A DNA stretch of 47,697 nt. Source: an uncultured Eubacteriales bacterium. Its GTDB lineage: Bacteria > Bacillota > Clostridia > Oscillospirales > Oscillospiraceae. The notes beneath the pieces were generated by a model that saw only the letters and a list, made by a program, of their open reading frames with translations, had not been told where the DNA came from and made no database searches. Positions 1 through 7,865 of the stretch are shown piece after piece (position 1 is the stretch's first letter; each line of letters opens with the position of its first letter). The DNA is taken from assembly GCA_900545405.1 (NCBI GenBank), contig UQYT01000018.1:1-47697 (forward strand). The letters are read 5' to 3'. The translations under genes were made by a program, and so were the position numbers.

Positions 1-179
1 AACGAAAACCTCAATGGTTTGCTCCGGGAGTTTTATCCCAAAGGCAGAAACCTCTCCCGCGTTGCTCCTGCCACACTGAAACGAAACCTGGCGTTAATTA
101 ACGCCAGGCCTCGTAAAGTTCTTAACTTTCTTCTGCTCAGGAATTATGGGACTTCGAACTCAACTCCTGTTGCACTTAG
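1..179 (+). mobile_element. IS30-family transposase, C-terminal fragment with frameshift
   Basis: The reading frame from base 1 gives NENLNGLLREFYPKG followed by INARPRKVLNF, which matches the conserved C-terminal end of IS30-family DDE transposases (the catalytic Glu region through the NxRPRK motif). After LNF (about base 129) the expected ending continues one frame back as SSAQELWDFELNSCCT and stops at TAG 177-179, so the copy carries an apparent -1 frameshift or the assembly has an indel there. The rest of the element lies outside the window. The inverted terminal repeat probably falls at about 165-195, overlapping the end of the gene; this is inferred from how IS30 elements are built. The element ends within about 25 bp of the pyrophosphatase stop codon. 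Confidence 0.75.
87..108. repeat. Perfect 22-bp palindrome inside the transposase gene
   Basis: Bases 87-108 are their own reverse complement, with arms CCTGGCGTTAA / TTAACGCCAGG and no spacer. They encode LALINAR of the transposase C-terminus. A site this long in coding sequence could be chance under coding constraint or a binding or cruciform site. Confidence 0.9.
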
Positions 180-205
180 TTTGACAATTCACTTGGCGCG
201 CTGCC

Positions 206-739
206 TCATTTGCAGAAGCAGTTTATATAGTTGTCGATGCAGTGGGCTATGATCTCGACGGCCTTTTCGCGGCCCTGGACCTCGTCCACGACGGTCTCCT
301 TGACCTCGAGGGTCTTGTAGACGGAGAAGAAGTGGCGCATCTCCTCAAAGGTGTGGCTGGGGAGCTGGGAGATGTCGCTGTACATGTTGTAGTTCGGGTC
401 GTCCTTACATACGGCGATGATCTTCTCGTCCATCTTGCCGCTGTCCTTCATGGCGATGACGCCGATGGGGCGGCAGCGCACCAGGGTCATGGGCTCTATG
501 CCCTCAGAGCAGATGACCAGCACGTCCAGCGGGTCGCCGTCGTCGCCGTAGGTGCGGGGGATGAAGCCGTAGTTGGCCGGGTAGTGCGTCGCCGTGTAAA
601 GGATGCGGTCGAGTATTATAAGCCCGGTCTCCTTGTCGAGCTCGTACTTCTTCTTGCTGCCCTTGGTTATCTCGATGACTGCGATGAATTCCTCGGGCTT
701 TATGCGCTTGGGGTCTATGTCGTGCCAGATATTGGACAT
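206..739 (-). CDS. ppa: Inorganic pyrophosphatase, family I
   Basis: Soluble cytoplasmic enzyme that hydrolyses pyrophosphate to two phosphates and so pulls biosynthetic reactions forward. The 177-aa protein has the normal length for bacterial family I enzymes. It carries YPANYGFIP at about 52-60 and the metal-binding signature DGDPLD (Asp67, Asp69, Asp72), followed by the Asp99/Asp104 pair in the MKDSGKMDEK segment. The ATG at 739 is preceded by TAGGAGG at good spacing and lies 10 bp after the stop of the VWA gene, so it is the last gene of a MoxR-VWA-ppa operon. An IS30-type element sits immediately beyond its stop and may have displaced its terminator, since none is visible. Function is secure. 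The operon partnership is unusual and unexplained. Confidence 0.95.
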   Translation of the reverse strand: MSNIWHDIDPKRIKPEEFIAVIEITKGSKKKYELDKETGLIILDRILYTATHYPANYGFIPRTYGDDGDPLDVLVICSEGIEPMTLVRCRPIGVIAMKDSGKMDEKIIAVCKDDPNYNMYSDISQLPSHTFEEMRHFFSVYKTLEVKETVVDEVQGREKAVEIIAHCIDNYINCFCK

Positions 740-749
740 GATGCGCCTC

Positions 750-2456
750 CTACATATTTCCTATGAGCTGTACCACAACGCCGCCCACGGCGTCGGCAAA
801 CTGCTCGATCGAACGTATTCTTACAAGGTCCCGGCCGTAGATGCGCCGGGCGGACGGCAGGTCGGCGTCCTCGCCGGTGAAGATGCACATGACGGAGATG
901 CCCTCGCGACGGAGCTTTTCCACCTCGGCGGCGGAGTCCAGCACGCCGGGCTGGCCGCGGTAGAGCTCCTGCTTGCCCGTCTCCTGCACCAGCAGCTTGC
1001 GGTCGTCGTTCGGGCTCGCGTCCGAGAGTATCATCAAGAGCCGCCGCTCGCAGTGGCTCGAGCGCATCATCCAGCCCGCCGCGCGGAAGGCGAGGCCGTC
1101 GCGGTTCCAGCCCGCGGCGCTGTAATCGAAGATGGCCTCGTTTTTGTTCGTCTCCTCGTAGTCGCGGTAGAGCCGGAGCACGGTGCAGCCGTTGAGCGTG
1201 CAGAACGAGTACACGCGCGTGGGGATGCCGCAGCGGGTCAGGCTCTCGGCTATCATGTAAGCTTGGGTCGAGACGCTCTCCTGACGCTGTATCTGCGAGG
1301 CCGAGGCGTCGAGCAGGATGTCCACGGAGAGCTCCGTGTCATTGCCGCGCTCCGGGCGGGTGAACACGCTCTCGTCGCCGAGGACCACGGCGCGCCAGAC
1401 CTTCTCCGGTGCCAGGGAGCCCGCGCGGGCCTTTATCCTCGCGTCGTCCAGGTGGACCAGCATGCAGTTGCGTATCTTCTCGGAGAGCCGCGCTATCGTG
1501 AGGCGGTTGCGGACGATGTCGTCGGTGTAGAACTTGCGGTTGAGCTCCGACTGCCGCTTCGCCGCGCTGCGCTGGACTATGGCCTCGCGGTTGTTGCGGT
1601 CGAGGGGCTTCATCTCGCCTCGCGTGAAGTGGAGGATGCTGTCCCAGTGCGCGCCGGTGCACAGGCGCTCCTCAATGCGCTTGAGCTCGCCGGGGGCGTA
1701 CATCGAGACGCCGAAGCAGTCCTCGACGTACTCGCGCATCTCGGTCTCGCTCCGCTCGCCCACGAGGCGCTCCTTGACGCGCTTGGCCTGCTTGTCGCTG
1801 CCAGAGCCCTCATCCTCGTTGCGCACGGCGGCGCCTATGCCGCCCCGCCGCCGGCGGAGGAAGTTTATAAGCGTGGGCAGTCCGCCGCCGCGCCCGGCCG
1901 AGGTCGTCGCGACGAACATGTAATACTCACGCAGCACCGCGCGGATGCTCTGCACGACCTCGTCGGTCGTGAGCTCCGGCGAGAGCTCGAGGGCGTTCAG
2001 GATCTTCCGGTCCCGCTCCGGCATCTCGGGCTCCATGCCCAGCGCGCGCTCGTAGTGCTCGAGCTTTATGCGGTAGGCCTCGTCCAGCTCGCGCGCGCCG
2101 CCCTTGCGCTGGGCCTCGGCCTCGATGCGCTGGGCGTAGGCGAGGCGCAGCTCCCGAAGCGCGGGGCGCTCCGACGCCGCGCGCTCAAAGGCGCAGTTTT
2201 CAAGCGCGACCCAGGCCAGCTCCTCGAACTCGTCCCCCTTGGGAGTGCGGGCAAAGCTGTCGAGCACCTCTTTTATCTTGGGGAAGTCGTAGTACTTGTA
2301 GACCGCGCCTATGATGCTGTTCATGTAGATGTCCGCAAAGCCATCCGTGTCGTAGGCGCGGACTGCCGGGGCGAGGGAGTAGTCCCTCGCCGAGTTCCAT
2401 ATCAGGTTGGTTGCCCGGCGCTCCTGGCGCTCGGCCTCACGCTGACTGAGCTGCAT
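750..2456 (-). CDS. VWA-domain protein, CobT/NorD-like partner of MoxR ATPase
   Basis: A 568-aa protein whose C-terminal third is a von Willebrand factor A domain. The MIDAS motif DASAS begins at about residue 383, and later acidic metal-site segments are visible (GWNRDGLAF, then LSDASPND). The N-terminal two thirds are helical, charged and rich in Arg/Glu, with no recognised domain. In related systems (CobS/CobT, NorQ/NorD, CbbQ/CbbO) a MoxR-type AAA ATPase and a VWA protein remodel or load metal into a client enzyme. The client here is unknown. The start overlaps the ATPase stop (TGATG), indicating translational coupling. A GTG three bases upstream (2459) is an equally possible start. No cobaltochelatase or nitric oxide reductase genes lie nearby, so those specific names are not warranted. 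Confidence 0.85.
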   Translation of the reverse strand: MQLSQREAERQERRATNLIWNSARDYSLAPAVRAYDTDGFADIYMNSIIGAVYKYYDFPKIKEVLDSFARTPKGDEFEELAWVALENCAFERAASERPALRELRLAYAQRIEAEAQRKGGARELDEAYRIKLEHYERALGMEPEMPERDRKILNALELSPELTTDEVVQSIRAVLREYYMFVATTSAGRGGGLPTLINFLRRRRGGIGAAVRNEDEGSGSDKQAKRVKERLVGERSETEMREYVEDCFGVSMYAPGELKRIEERLCTGAHWDSILHFTRGEMKPLDRNNREAIVQRSAAKRQSELNRKFYTDDIVRNRLTIARLSEKIRNCMLVHLDDARIKARAGSLAPEKVWRAVVLGDESVFTRPERGNDTELSVDILLDASASQIQRQESVSTQAYMIAESLTRCGIPTRVYSFCTLNGCTVLRLYRDYEETNKNEAIFDYSAAGWNRDGLAFRAAGWMMRSSHCERRLLMILSDASPNDDRKLLVQETGKQELYRGQPGVLDSAAEVEKLRREGISVMCIFTGEDADLPSARRIYGRDLVRIRSIEQFADAVGGVVVQLIGNM

Positions 2457-3373
2457 CACTCGTCAAAGAGCTTGTCCCGGCCGAGCGAGGAGGGGATGCG
2501 CGCCGTTATGACGTCCTCCACCAGCTTGCGCTCGAAGGGGTCGAAGGCCTTGTTCACTACGCCGAGCTTGAGCGCCTCGCCCGCGACGAGGCCGCGGTGC
2601 ATGAGCTGCACGGAGCTCATGAGTCCGCGCAGGTCGAGGGCCTTTGTGGAGATCTCGGCGCTGTCGCACTTCTTGCGGATGTCCTCGAAGAGGCCCGCGA
2701 ACTGCTCCGCCCACTGGTCGCGCAGCGTGGGATACTCGCGCTTGAGCAGCTTTTTGAGATTCTCGGCGTTGATGGGCGGCATGTCGATGACCGCAAAGCG
2801 GGAGACCAGCGCCTCGTTGAGCTCGCGCGTGCCGGCGTAGCCGTAGTTCATCGTGGCGATGAAGCGCGTGGCCTCGTCCATGTCTATGCGGTCGTAGCCC
2901 GGCACGTCGATTATGCGGCGGAAGTCAAGCGTCGCGTGCAGCACGGCGAGGGACTCGTTCTTCGCCATGTTGATCTCGTCGAGGATGCCGAAGCCGCCGA
3001 GCTTGGCGCACTTGGTGATGGGGCCCTGGCGGAAGCTGACCTCGCCGCCGGTGAAGGTGTCCGTGCCGATGAGGGACGCCGCGTCGGTGTTTATATAGAA
3101 GGATATGTCCCAGCTCGGGCGGCCGAAGGCGGCGGCCAGGCACTCGGCCAGGACGTTCTTGCCGGTGGCCTTGGGACCGACCAGCAGCAGGTTCTCGCCG
3201 CAGAGCAGCGCCGTCGCCGCGGCCTCCCAGACCTCCTTGCCGTAGTATTCGAACCTCGGCTTCTCGGTGAGCCGGTGCTGCGCCTCGGGACTGACCTTGT
3301 GCTCTGACCGGAAGGCCTCTATGGCGGAGACGATGTCCTCGCTCACGCCTTCGCTCCTCAGAAAGCTAAGCAA
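2456..3373 (-). CDS. MoxR-family AAA+ ATPase
   Basis: A 305-aa AAA+ ATPase of the MoxR/CbbQ/NorQ type. Walker A is GPKATGKN (residues 66-73), Walker B is GILDEIN (129-135), and a sensor/arginine-finger region ATMNYGYAGTRELNEALVSRF lies at about 173-193. Such ATPases form hexamers and act with a VWA-domain partner, encoded immediately downstream with overlapping stop and start. The start is a TTG at 3371-3373 preceded by GAAAGGGG at proper distance. A strong promoter (TTGACA-16-TAAAAT) lies just upstream. First gene of the MoxR-VWA-pyrophosphatase operon. The ATPase call is firm; its client protein is not known. Confidence 0.88.
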   Translation of the reverse strand: MLSFLRSEGVSEDIVSAIEAFRSEHKVSPEAQHRLTEKPRFEYYGKEVWEAAATALLCGENLLLVGPKATGKNVLAECLAAAFGRPSWDISFYINTDAASLIGTDTFTGGEVSFRQGPITKCAKLGGFGILDEINMAKNESLAVLHATLDFRRIIDVPGYDRIDMDEATRFIATMNYGYAGTRELNEALVSRFAVIDMPPINAENLKKLLKREYPTLRDQWAEQFAGLFEDIRKKCDSAEISTKALDLRGLMSSVQLMHRGLVAGEALKLGVVNKAFDPFERKLVEDVITARIPSSLGRDKLFDE

Positions 3374-3412
3374 CTTCGATTTCCCCTTTCAAAATACGCT
3401 CTTATCACATGG

Positions 3413-3440
3413 ATTTTATCACGTTTTTGCAATATGTCAA
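3413..3440 (-). promoter_or_regulatory. Promoter of the MoxR-VWA-ppa operon
   Basis: On the minus strand TTGACA (3435-3440), 16-bp spacer, TAAAAT (3413-3418), about 40 bp upstream of the TTG start and ahead of the GAAAGGGG ribosome binding site (3381-3390). Confidence 0.7.
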
Positions 3441-3489
3441 AGGAGTTTTGCGCACCTTTCCCAAGGCGCGGCGGGGAGCGAAATGAGGT

Positions 3490-3518
3490 TTGACTACAAG
3501 GCGGCTGTGTGTTAAACT
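3490..3518 (+). promoter_or_regulatory. Promoter for the leader ORF and winged-helix gene
   Basis: TTGACT (3490-3495), 17-bp spacer, TAAACT (3513-3518). It lies about 85 bp upstream of the leader ORF start at 3603 and diverges from the MoxR promoter. Confidence 0.55.
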
Positions 3519-3602
3519 GTAAACGAAAATACGTTCGGAAATGGACAGCAAAAGGCCCTTGAGCCGAAAAATTTTGTGCAAAACATCGAAAGGGGCAAGA
3601 CG

Positions 3603-3698
3603 ATGCGCAGGCACCTCGAGATAAACCCCCGCTCCGCCCGGGCCGGATGGCCCCGCCGCCAGGCAACATGGCGCATGGGCGAGCGGGCCCCGGACTGA
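3603..3698 (+). CDS. Putative 31-codon leader peptide upstream of the winged-helix gene
   Basis: A short ORF starting with ATG at 3603 behind a good ribosome binding site (AAAGGGG, 7-nt spacing). It encodes an Arg-rich 31-residue peptide (about a quarter Arg). Its TGA (3696-3698) shares a base with the ATG of the winged-helix gene. The downstream start has no convincing ribosome binding site of its own, so translation of this ORF probably delivers ribosomes to it. I recognise no family. The peptide itself may be dispensable, with only its translation mattering. Confidence 0.45.
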   Translation: MRRHLEINPRSARAGWPRRQATWRMGERAPD

Positions 3699-4738
3699 TG
3701 GACAGAGAGGAGATAAGGCTCCGCCGACTCGCGGGTCAGCGCCTCATCGCCCCGGAGGACAAGCTGAGCGCGGCGCGCAGCCTCTGCGGGGTTCAGGCGC
3801 AGTTCATGTCGAACGCCCTGCACGCGCTGCGGATACGCTGCTCAGGCTTTGACGAGGGAGCCGCGGCGGACGGCCTGGTGAAGAACTGGACCCTCCGCGG
3901 CACCGTCCACGTCTTTGCGGAGAGCGACCTGCCCCTCTTCATCCGCCCGGAGGACTACCGCAAAAACGAGTGGAGCGCCACGAACTGGTGGAACTCCCGC
4001 CCCGACTGGACGCTGACTCCGGAGCGGCAGCGGTACCTTTCGGACGTCGTTCTCGCTGCCCTGAGCGAGGGAGCGCGCACGCGCGAGGAGCTCAAGGAGA
4101 CCTGCCGGGCGGAGGGCATGACGCCGGAGGAGGAGCAGAGCATGTTCCATCCCTGGGGCGGAGGCGTGCGCCAGCTCTGCGAGCGCGGCTTCATGCACTA
4201 CGCGGCGAGCGAGAGGAAGGAATTTCGCCTCACGCCGGTGTTCGAGCCCATGCCTGAGGGCGAGGCGAAGCTCGAGCTCGCAAGGCGCTACTTTGAAAAC
4301 TACGGCCCCGCCACTATCAAGGACGCGGCGTATTTCTTCGGCACGACGCAAGCCGAGGTGAGGCGCTGGCTGGCGGCCCTGCCCGTAGAGGCGGCCGAGT
4401 GCGGGGGCAGGACTTACTACTACACAGAAAGCGGCAGGCATTTGGGCTGCGGAGTGCCGGAGTGCATCTTCCTCGCCGGTTTTGACCAGCTCATGCTGGG
4501 CTATGAGAAAAAGGAGAGCCTCTTTTTGAGTCCCGGGTATCTGCGCGGCATCTTCAACCTGGCGGGGATAGTCCTGCCGGCCGTGCTGCTGCACGGCCAG
4601 GTCGCCGGAAGGTGGAAGCGCCGCGGGCGGAAGCTCTCCATTGAGCTCTTCTCCCAGGCCGGGGAGCGGGAGCGGGCCGCTATGCGCGAGAGCGCGGCGC
4701 GGCTGTGGGGCGAGACCACGGCCGTTGAATTTGCGTAA
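3698..4738 (+). CDS. Winged-helix DNA-binding domain protein (HTH_42/YcaQ-like)
   Basis: A 346-aa protein starting MDREEIRLRRLAGQRL and continuing with GVQAQF, the opening typical of the winged-helix HTH_42 family that includes YcaQ/AlkX-like DNA glycosylases. Family features include WTLRGTVHVF near residue 65 and a C-terminal FLAGFDQLMLGY segment. Members are implicated in crosslink or alkylation repair in some bacteria; for this divergent branch the role is unknown. The ATG at 3698 is chosen because it matches family N-termini and overlaps the stop of the upstream leader ORF. In-frame ATGs at 3647 and 3668 are less likely. It ends 47 bp before the Fe-S flavoprotein gene on the same strand. 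Confidence 0.8.
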   Translation: MDREEIRLRRLAGQRLIAPEDKLSAARSLCGVQAQFMSNALHALRIRCSGFDEGAAADGLVKNWTLRGTVHVFAESDLPLFIRPEDYRKNEWSATNWWNSRPDWTLTPERQRYLSDVVLAALSEGARTREELKETCRAEGMTPEEEQSMFHPWGGGVRQLCERGFMHYAASERKEFRLTPVFEPMPEGEAKLELARRYFENYGPATIKDAAYFFGTTQAEVRRWLAALPVEAAECGGRTYYYTESGRHLGCGVPECIFLAGFDQLMLGYEKKESLFLSPGYLRGIFNLAGIVLPAVLLHGQVAGRWKRRGRKLSIELFSQAGERERAAMRESAARLWGETTAVEFA

Positions 4739-4785
4739 GTTGTTAGACATAGCGAAAAACGAAGAAAGAGGGGGAATTCCACAAG

Positions 4786-7473
4786 ATGAGACCTGTCATC
4801 CTGAAGCTCGCGACGAAAATCAGCCTCGAGAGCGGCACCTATACCGGCGTGACGCCGAACGACCCCGAGTACAAGATCCTCGACCCCGTGCTGACGGACG
4901 AGATGGCCGAGATAGCCATGGGCCTGCGCGTCAGGCATTTCGTCTCGCCGGAGGAGGTGGCGAAGAAGGTCAAAAAGCCGCTGGACCGCGTGACCGAGGT
5001 CCTCTATCAGCTCTCCGACCTCGGCGTCTGCCGCTATGCCAAGAAGGAGGGCGGAGACAAGTTCTTCCTGCCCATCTGGGTGCCGGGCGTCATGGAGATG
5101 ATGGTCGGCAACAAGGAGATGTGCGAGAAGTACCCCGTCATAGCCGAGTGCTTTGAGGAGTACACCCGCAAGAGGATAGCGCCGCTCGCGCCCTTCGTCC
5201 CCGTCGGCCAGGGCATGATGCGCGTCATCCCCGTCGAGATGGCCATACACAACGACGCGCGCCGCGGCACCTATGAGGAGATACACCGCATAGTGGACAA
5301 CGCCTATTCCATCGCGGTCACGGACTGCTCCTGCCGCCGCACGAGGCGCATCATGGGCGAGGGCTGCGGCCACCTCGAGAAGGACGTCTGCATCTTCTTC
5401 AACGAGTCCGCCGAGTACCACATCCGCAGCGGCCACGGCCGGGAGATAGACCGTGAGGAGTGCTATGAGATACTCAAGCGCTGCGAGGAAAACGGCCTCG
5501 TCCACGAGATATCGAACCTCGACCCGCCGGACGGCGCCGCCGCCATCTGCAACTGCTGCGGCTGCTCCTGCTTCTCGCTGCGCATTGCGCAGTACTTCAA
5601 GACCCCGGACGTCATCCGCTCCAACTACGTCGCCGAGGTGGACACGGAAAAGTGCGTCGCCTGCGGCATCTGCGTCGAGAACTGCAACCTCGGCGCGCTC
5701 AAGCTGGGCCAGAAGCTCTGCGCCTCGCCCTCGCATCCGCCGAAGTACGAGACCCCGCACGAGAAGCTGCTCTGGTTCGGCGAGAAGAACTACGACGCCG
5801 ACTACCGCACCGACCGCGGCTATGTCGCCTCCGACGGCACCGCCCCCTGCAAGACGAAGTGCCCGGCGCACATCCCCGTACAGGGCTACATAAAGCTCGC
5901 CTCCCAGGGCCGCTTTGACGAGGCTCTGGAGCTCATCCGGCGCGAGAACCCCTTCCCGGCGGTCTGCGGCCGCGTGTGTCCCCGCTTCTGCGAGGAGGCC
6001 TGCACCCGCGGCGACGTGGACGCCCCCGTCGCCATCGACGAGGTCAAGAAGTTCCTCGCCCAGCGCGAGCTCGACCCCGCCACCCGTGTGAAGCCCAAGA
6101 TGCTCAACACCACGGGCAAGCCCTATACCAACAAGATCGCCGTCATCGGCGCCGGCCCCGCGGGCCTCTCCTGCGCCTATTACCTCGCGCTCCAGGGCTA
6201 CCCCGTCACCGTTTTTGAAAAGCTCAAGAACCTCGGCGGCATGCTCACCATGGGCATCCCCTCCTTCCGCCTCGAAAAGGACGTCGTGAAGGCCGAGATC
6301 GAGATACTCAAGGACCTGGGCGTCGAGTTCAAAACCGGCGTCGAGGTCGGCAAGGACGTGACGCTCGACGAGCTGCGGAAAGAGGGCTACGAGGCGTTCT
6401 ACGTCGCCATCGGCGCGTGGAAGAGCACGCCCATCGGCGTCCCGGGCGAGAAGCTAAAGGGCGTCATGGCCGGCATAGACTTCCTGCGCCGCACCAACTC
6501 CACCCGCAAGCCCTCCGTGGGCGAGAACGTCGCGGTCATCGGCGGCGGCAACGTGGCGATAGACGTCGCGCGCTCCGCAGTGCGCCTGGGCGCCAAGCAC
6601 GTGACGGTGGTCTACCGCCGCACCGAGGCCGAGATGCCCGCGGACGCCGAGGAGGTCGCCGAGGCCAGGGCCGAGGGCGTGAAGTTCAAGTTCCTCGCCG
6701 CGCCCGTGCAGATAGAGGGCAAGGACGGCAGGGCCGACGCGCTCAAGCTCCAGGTCATGCAGCTCGGCGAGCCCGACGCCAGCGGCAGGCGCAAGCCCGT
6801 GCCGGTCGAGGGCGAGTTTGAGACGCTCAAGGCTGAGACGGTCATCTCCGCCATAGGCCAGAGCGTGGAGTGGGGCGGCCTGCTCGAGGGCTCCAAGGTC
6901 GAGACCGGCCGCGGCGGCGTCGCCATCGCGGACAGCACCACCTTCCAGACCGCCCAGCCCGACGTCTTCGTCGGCGGCGACGTCATGACCGGGCCCAAGT
7001 TCGTCATCGACGCCATCGCGGCCGGCAAGGAGGGCGCCATCTCCATCCACCGTTTCGTCCAGCCGGGCCAGAGCCTGACCATCGGCCGCCGCAAGAAGGA
7101 CTACGCCGAGTTCGACAAGGCCGGTGCCAGGATCTACGGCTACGACAACGCCCCGCGCCAGAAGGTCAAGAGCGCCCCGGCCAAGGAGCAGAAGGAGACT
7201 TTCCGCGACCTGCGCGGCACCTTCACTGAAAAGCAGGTGCTCAAGGAGACTGAGCGCTGCCTCGGCTGCGGCGCCACGGTCGTCGACCAGGCCGCCTGCG
7301 TGGGCTGCGGCATCTGCACCACGATGTGCAAGTTCGACGCCATAAAGCTCAAGCGCGTCACCGACGCCTCGGGCGAGAAGTACGAAAAGCTGCTCATTGA
7401 GAGCGGCAAGAACGTCGCCAAGCGCATAAAGGACATCGCCGTGCGCAAGATAAGCCGGCCCGTGGGGAAGTGA
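4786..7473 (+). CDS. Multidomain Fe-S/FAD NAD(P)H oxidoreductase (GltD-like core)
   Basis: An 895-aa cytoplasmic redox protein. The first 250 residues form a Cys-containing N-terminal domain (DCSCRRTRR at about 180, then a Cys cluster NCCGCSC at about 256-262). A ferredoxin motif CVACGICVENC follows at about 291-301, then the Fe-S helical domain that precedes GltD-type enzymes (CKTKCPAHIPVQGY; CGRVCPRFCEEAC). The FAD-binding fold starts at VIGAGPAG (about 453) and an NAD(P)-binding fold at VIGGGNVAID (about 584). The C-terminus carries CLGCG and a second ferredoxin motif CVGCGICTTMC. Such architectures move electrons between NAD(P)H and ferredoxin-like partners. The substrate is unknown. The start has AGAGGGGG upstream. 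The gene is 1 bp from hypA, so the two are cotranscribed. Glutamate synthase small subunit is a less good name because no large subunit is adjacent. Confidence 0.85.
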   Translation: MRPVILKLATKISLESGTYTGVTPNDPEYKILDPVLTDEMAEIAMGLRVRHFVSPEEVAKKVKKPLDRVTEVLYQLSDLGVCRYAKKEGGDKFFLPIWVPGVMEMMVGNKEMCEKYPVIAECFEEYTRKRIAPLAPFVPVGQGMMRVIPVEMAIHNDARRGTYEEIHRIVDNAYSIAVTDCSCRRTRRIMGEGCGHLEKDVCIFFNESAEYHIRSGHGREIDREECYEILKRCEENGLVHEISNLDPPDGAAAICNCCGCSCFSLRIAQYFKTPDVIRSNYVAEVDTEKCVACGICVENCNLGALKLGQKLCASPSHPPKYETPHEKLLWFGEKNYDADYRTDRGYVASDGTAPCKTKCPAHIPVQGYIKLASQGRFDEALELIRRENPFPAVCGRVCPRFCEEACTRGDVDAPVAIDEVKKFLAQRELDPATRVKPKMLNTTGKPYTNKIAVIGAGPAGLSCAYYLALQGYPVTVFEKLKNLGGMLTMGIPSFRLEKDVVKAEIEILKDLGVEFKTGVEVGKDVTLDELRKEGYEAFYVAIGAWKSTPIGVPGEKLKGVMAGIDFLRRTNSTRKPSVGENVAVIGGGNVAIDVARSAVRLGAKHVTVVYRRTEAEMPADAEEVAEARAEGVKFKFLAAPVQIEGKDGRADALKLQVMQLGEPDASGRRKPVPVEGEFETLKAETVISAIGQSVEWGGLLEGSKVETGRGGVAIADSTTFQTAQPDVFVGGDVMTGPKFVIDAIAAGKEGAISIHRFVQPGQSLTIGRRKKDYAEFDKAGARIYGYDNAPRQKVKSAPAKEQKETFRDLRGTFTEKQVLKETERCLGCGATVVDQAACVGCGICTTMCKFDAIKLKRVTDASGEKYEKLLIESGKNVAKRIKDIAVRKISRPVGK

Positions 7474-7474
7474 T

Positions 7475-7825
7475 ATGCACGAGATGACACTGGCCATCCA
7501 GGCGATCAAGAGCGTCATCGAGTTCGCCGAGGATAACGGGATAGAGAAGATAGACACCGTCGTGCTCGAGATAGGCGAGCTTTCGCTGGTAGTGCCGGAG
7601 TACATGGAGGACGCATACTACGCCGCCGTGCCGCACACGATGCTCGCAGGCACGAAGCTCCGCATAGACACGGTGCCGGGCAACGGCATCTGCCTCGACT
7701 GCGGCAAGGTGTACAACATCGTTGCGAACCGCGGCCGCTGTCCGGACTGCGGCTCGGACAGAAAGGACGTCCTCTGCGGCGAGGAATTCAACATCAAGGA
7801 GATCCTCGTCCCCGAGGACGAATAG
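7475..7825 (+). CDS. hypA: Hydrogenase maturation nickel metallochaperone HypA
   Basis: A 116-aa protein with the family's invariant N-terminal MHE, whose His2 is a nickel ligand, and a zinc-binding pair CLDC (Cys73, Cys76) and CPDC (Cys89, Cys92). HypA delivers nickel, with HypB, to NiFe hydrogenase or urease precursors. It follows the Fe-S flavoprotein by one base, and no hypB, hypC-F or hydrogenase subunits are in the window. The role could be ordinary hydrogenase maturation with partners elsewhere, or a zinc-ribbon function linked to the flavoprotein. A strong bidirectional terminator follows. Confidence 0.92.
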   Translation: MHEMTLAIQAIKSVIEFAEDNGIEKIDTVVLEIGELSLVVPEYMEDAYYAAVPHTMLAGTKLRIDTVPGNGICLDCGKVYNIVANRGRCPDCGSDRKDVLCGEEFNIKEILVPEDE

Positions 7826-7828
7826 AAC

Positions 7829-7865
7829 AAAAAAACTCCCCGCCGGAAACGGCGGGGAGTTTTTT
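7829..7865. terminator. Bidirectional intrinsic terminator
   Basis: Stem CTCCCCGCCG (7836-7845), loop GAAA, arm CGGCGGGGAG (7850-7859), with seven A before and six T after. It ends hypA on the plus strand and the LOG-family gene on the minus strand. Confidence 0.92.

Noticed and set aside
603..2840. 745-codon open frame on the plus strand opposite the VWA and MoxR genes
   Set aside because: Shadow frame from GC-rich codons; the opposite strand encodes proteins with clear MIDAS and Walker motifs.
2456..3373. Calling the MoxR/VWA pair cobaltochelatase CobS/CobT
   Set aside because: No CobN or corrin genes nearby, and the family includes many other client systems.
4786..7473. Annotating the Fe-S flavoprotein as glutamate synthase small subunit
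   Set aside because: Only the core is GltD-like; it has extra N- and C-terminal ferredoxin clusters and no large subunit beside it.
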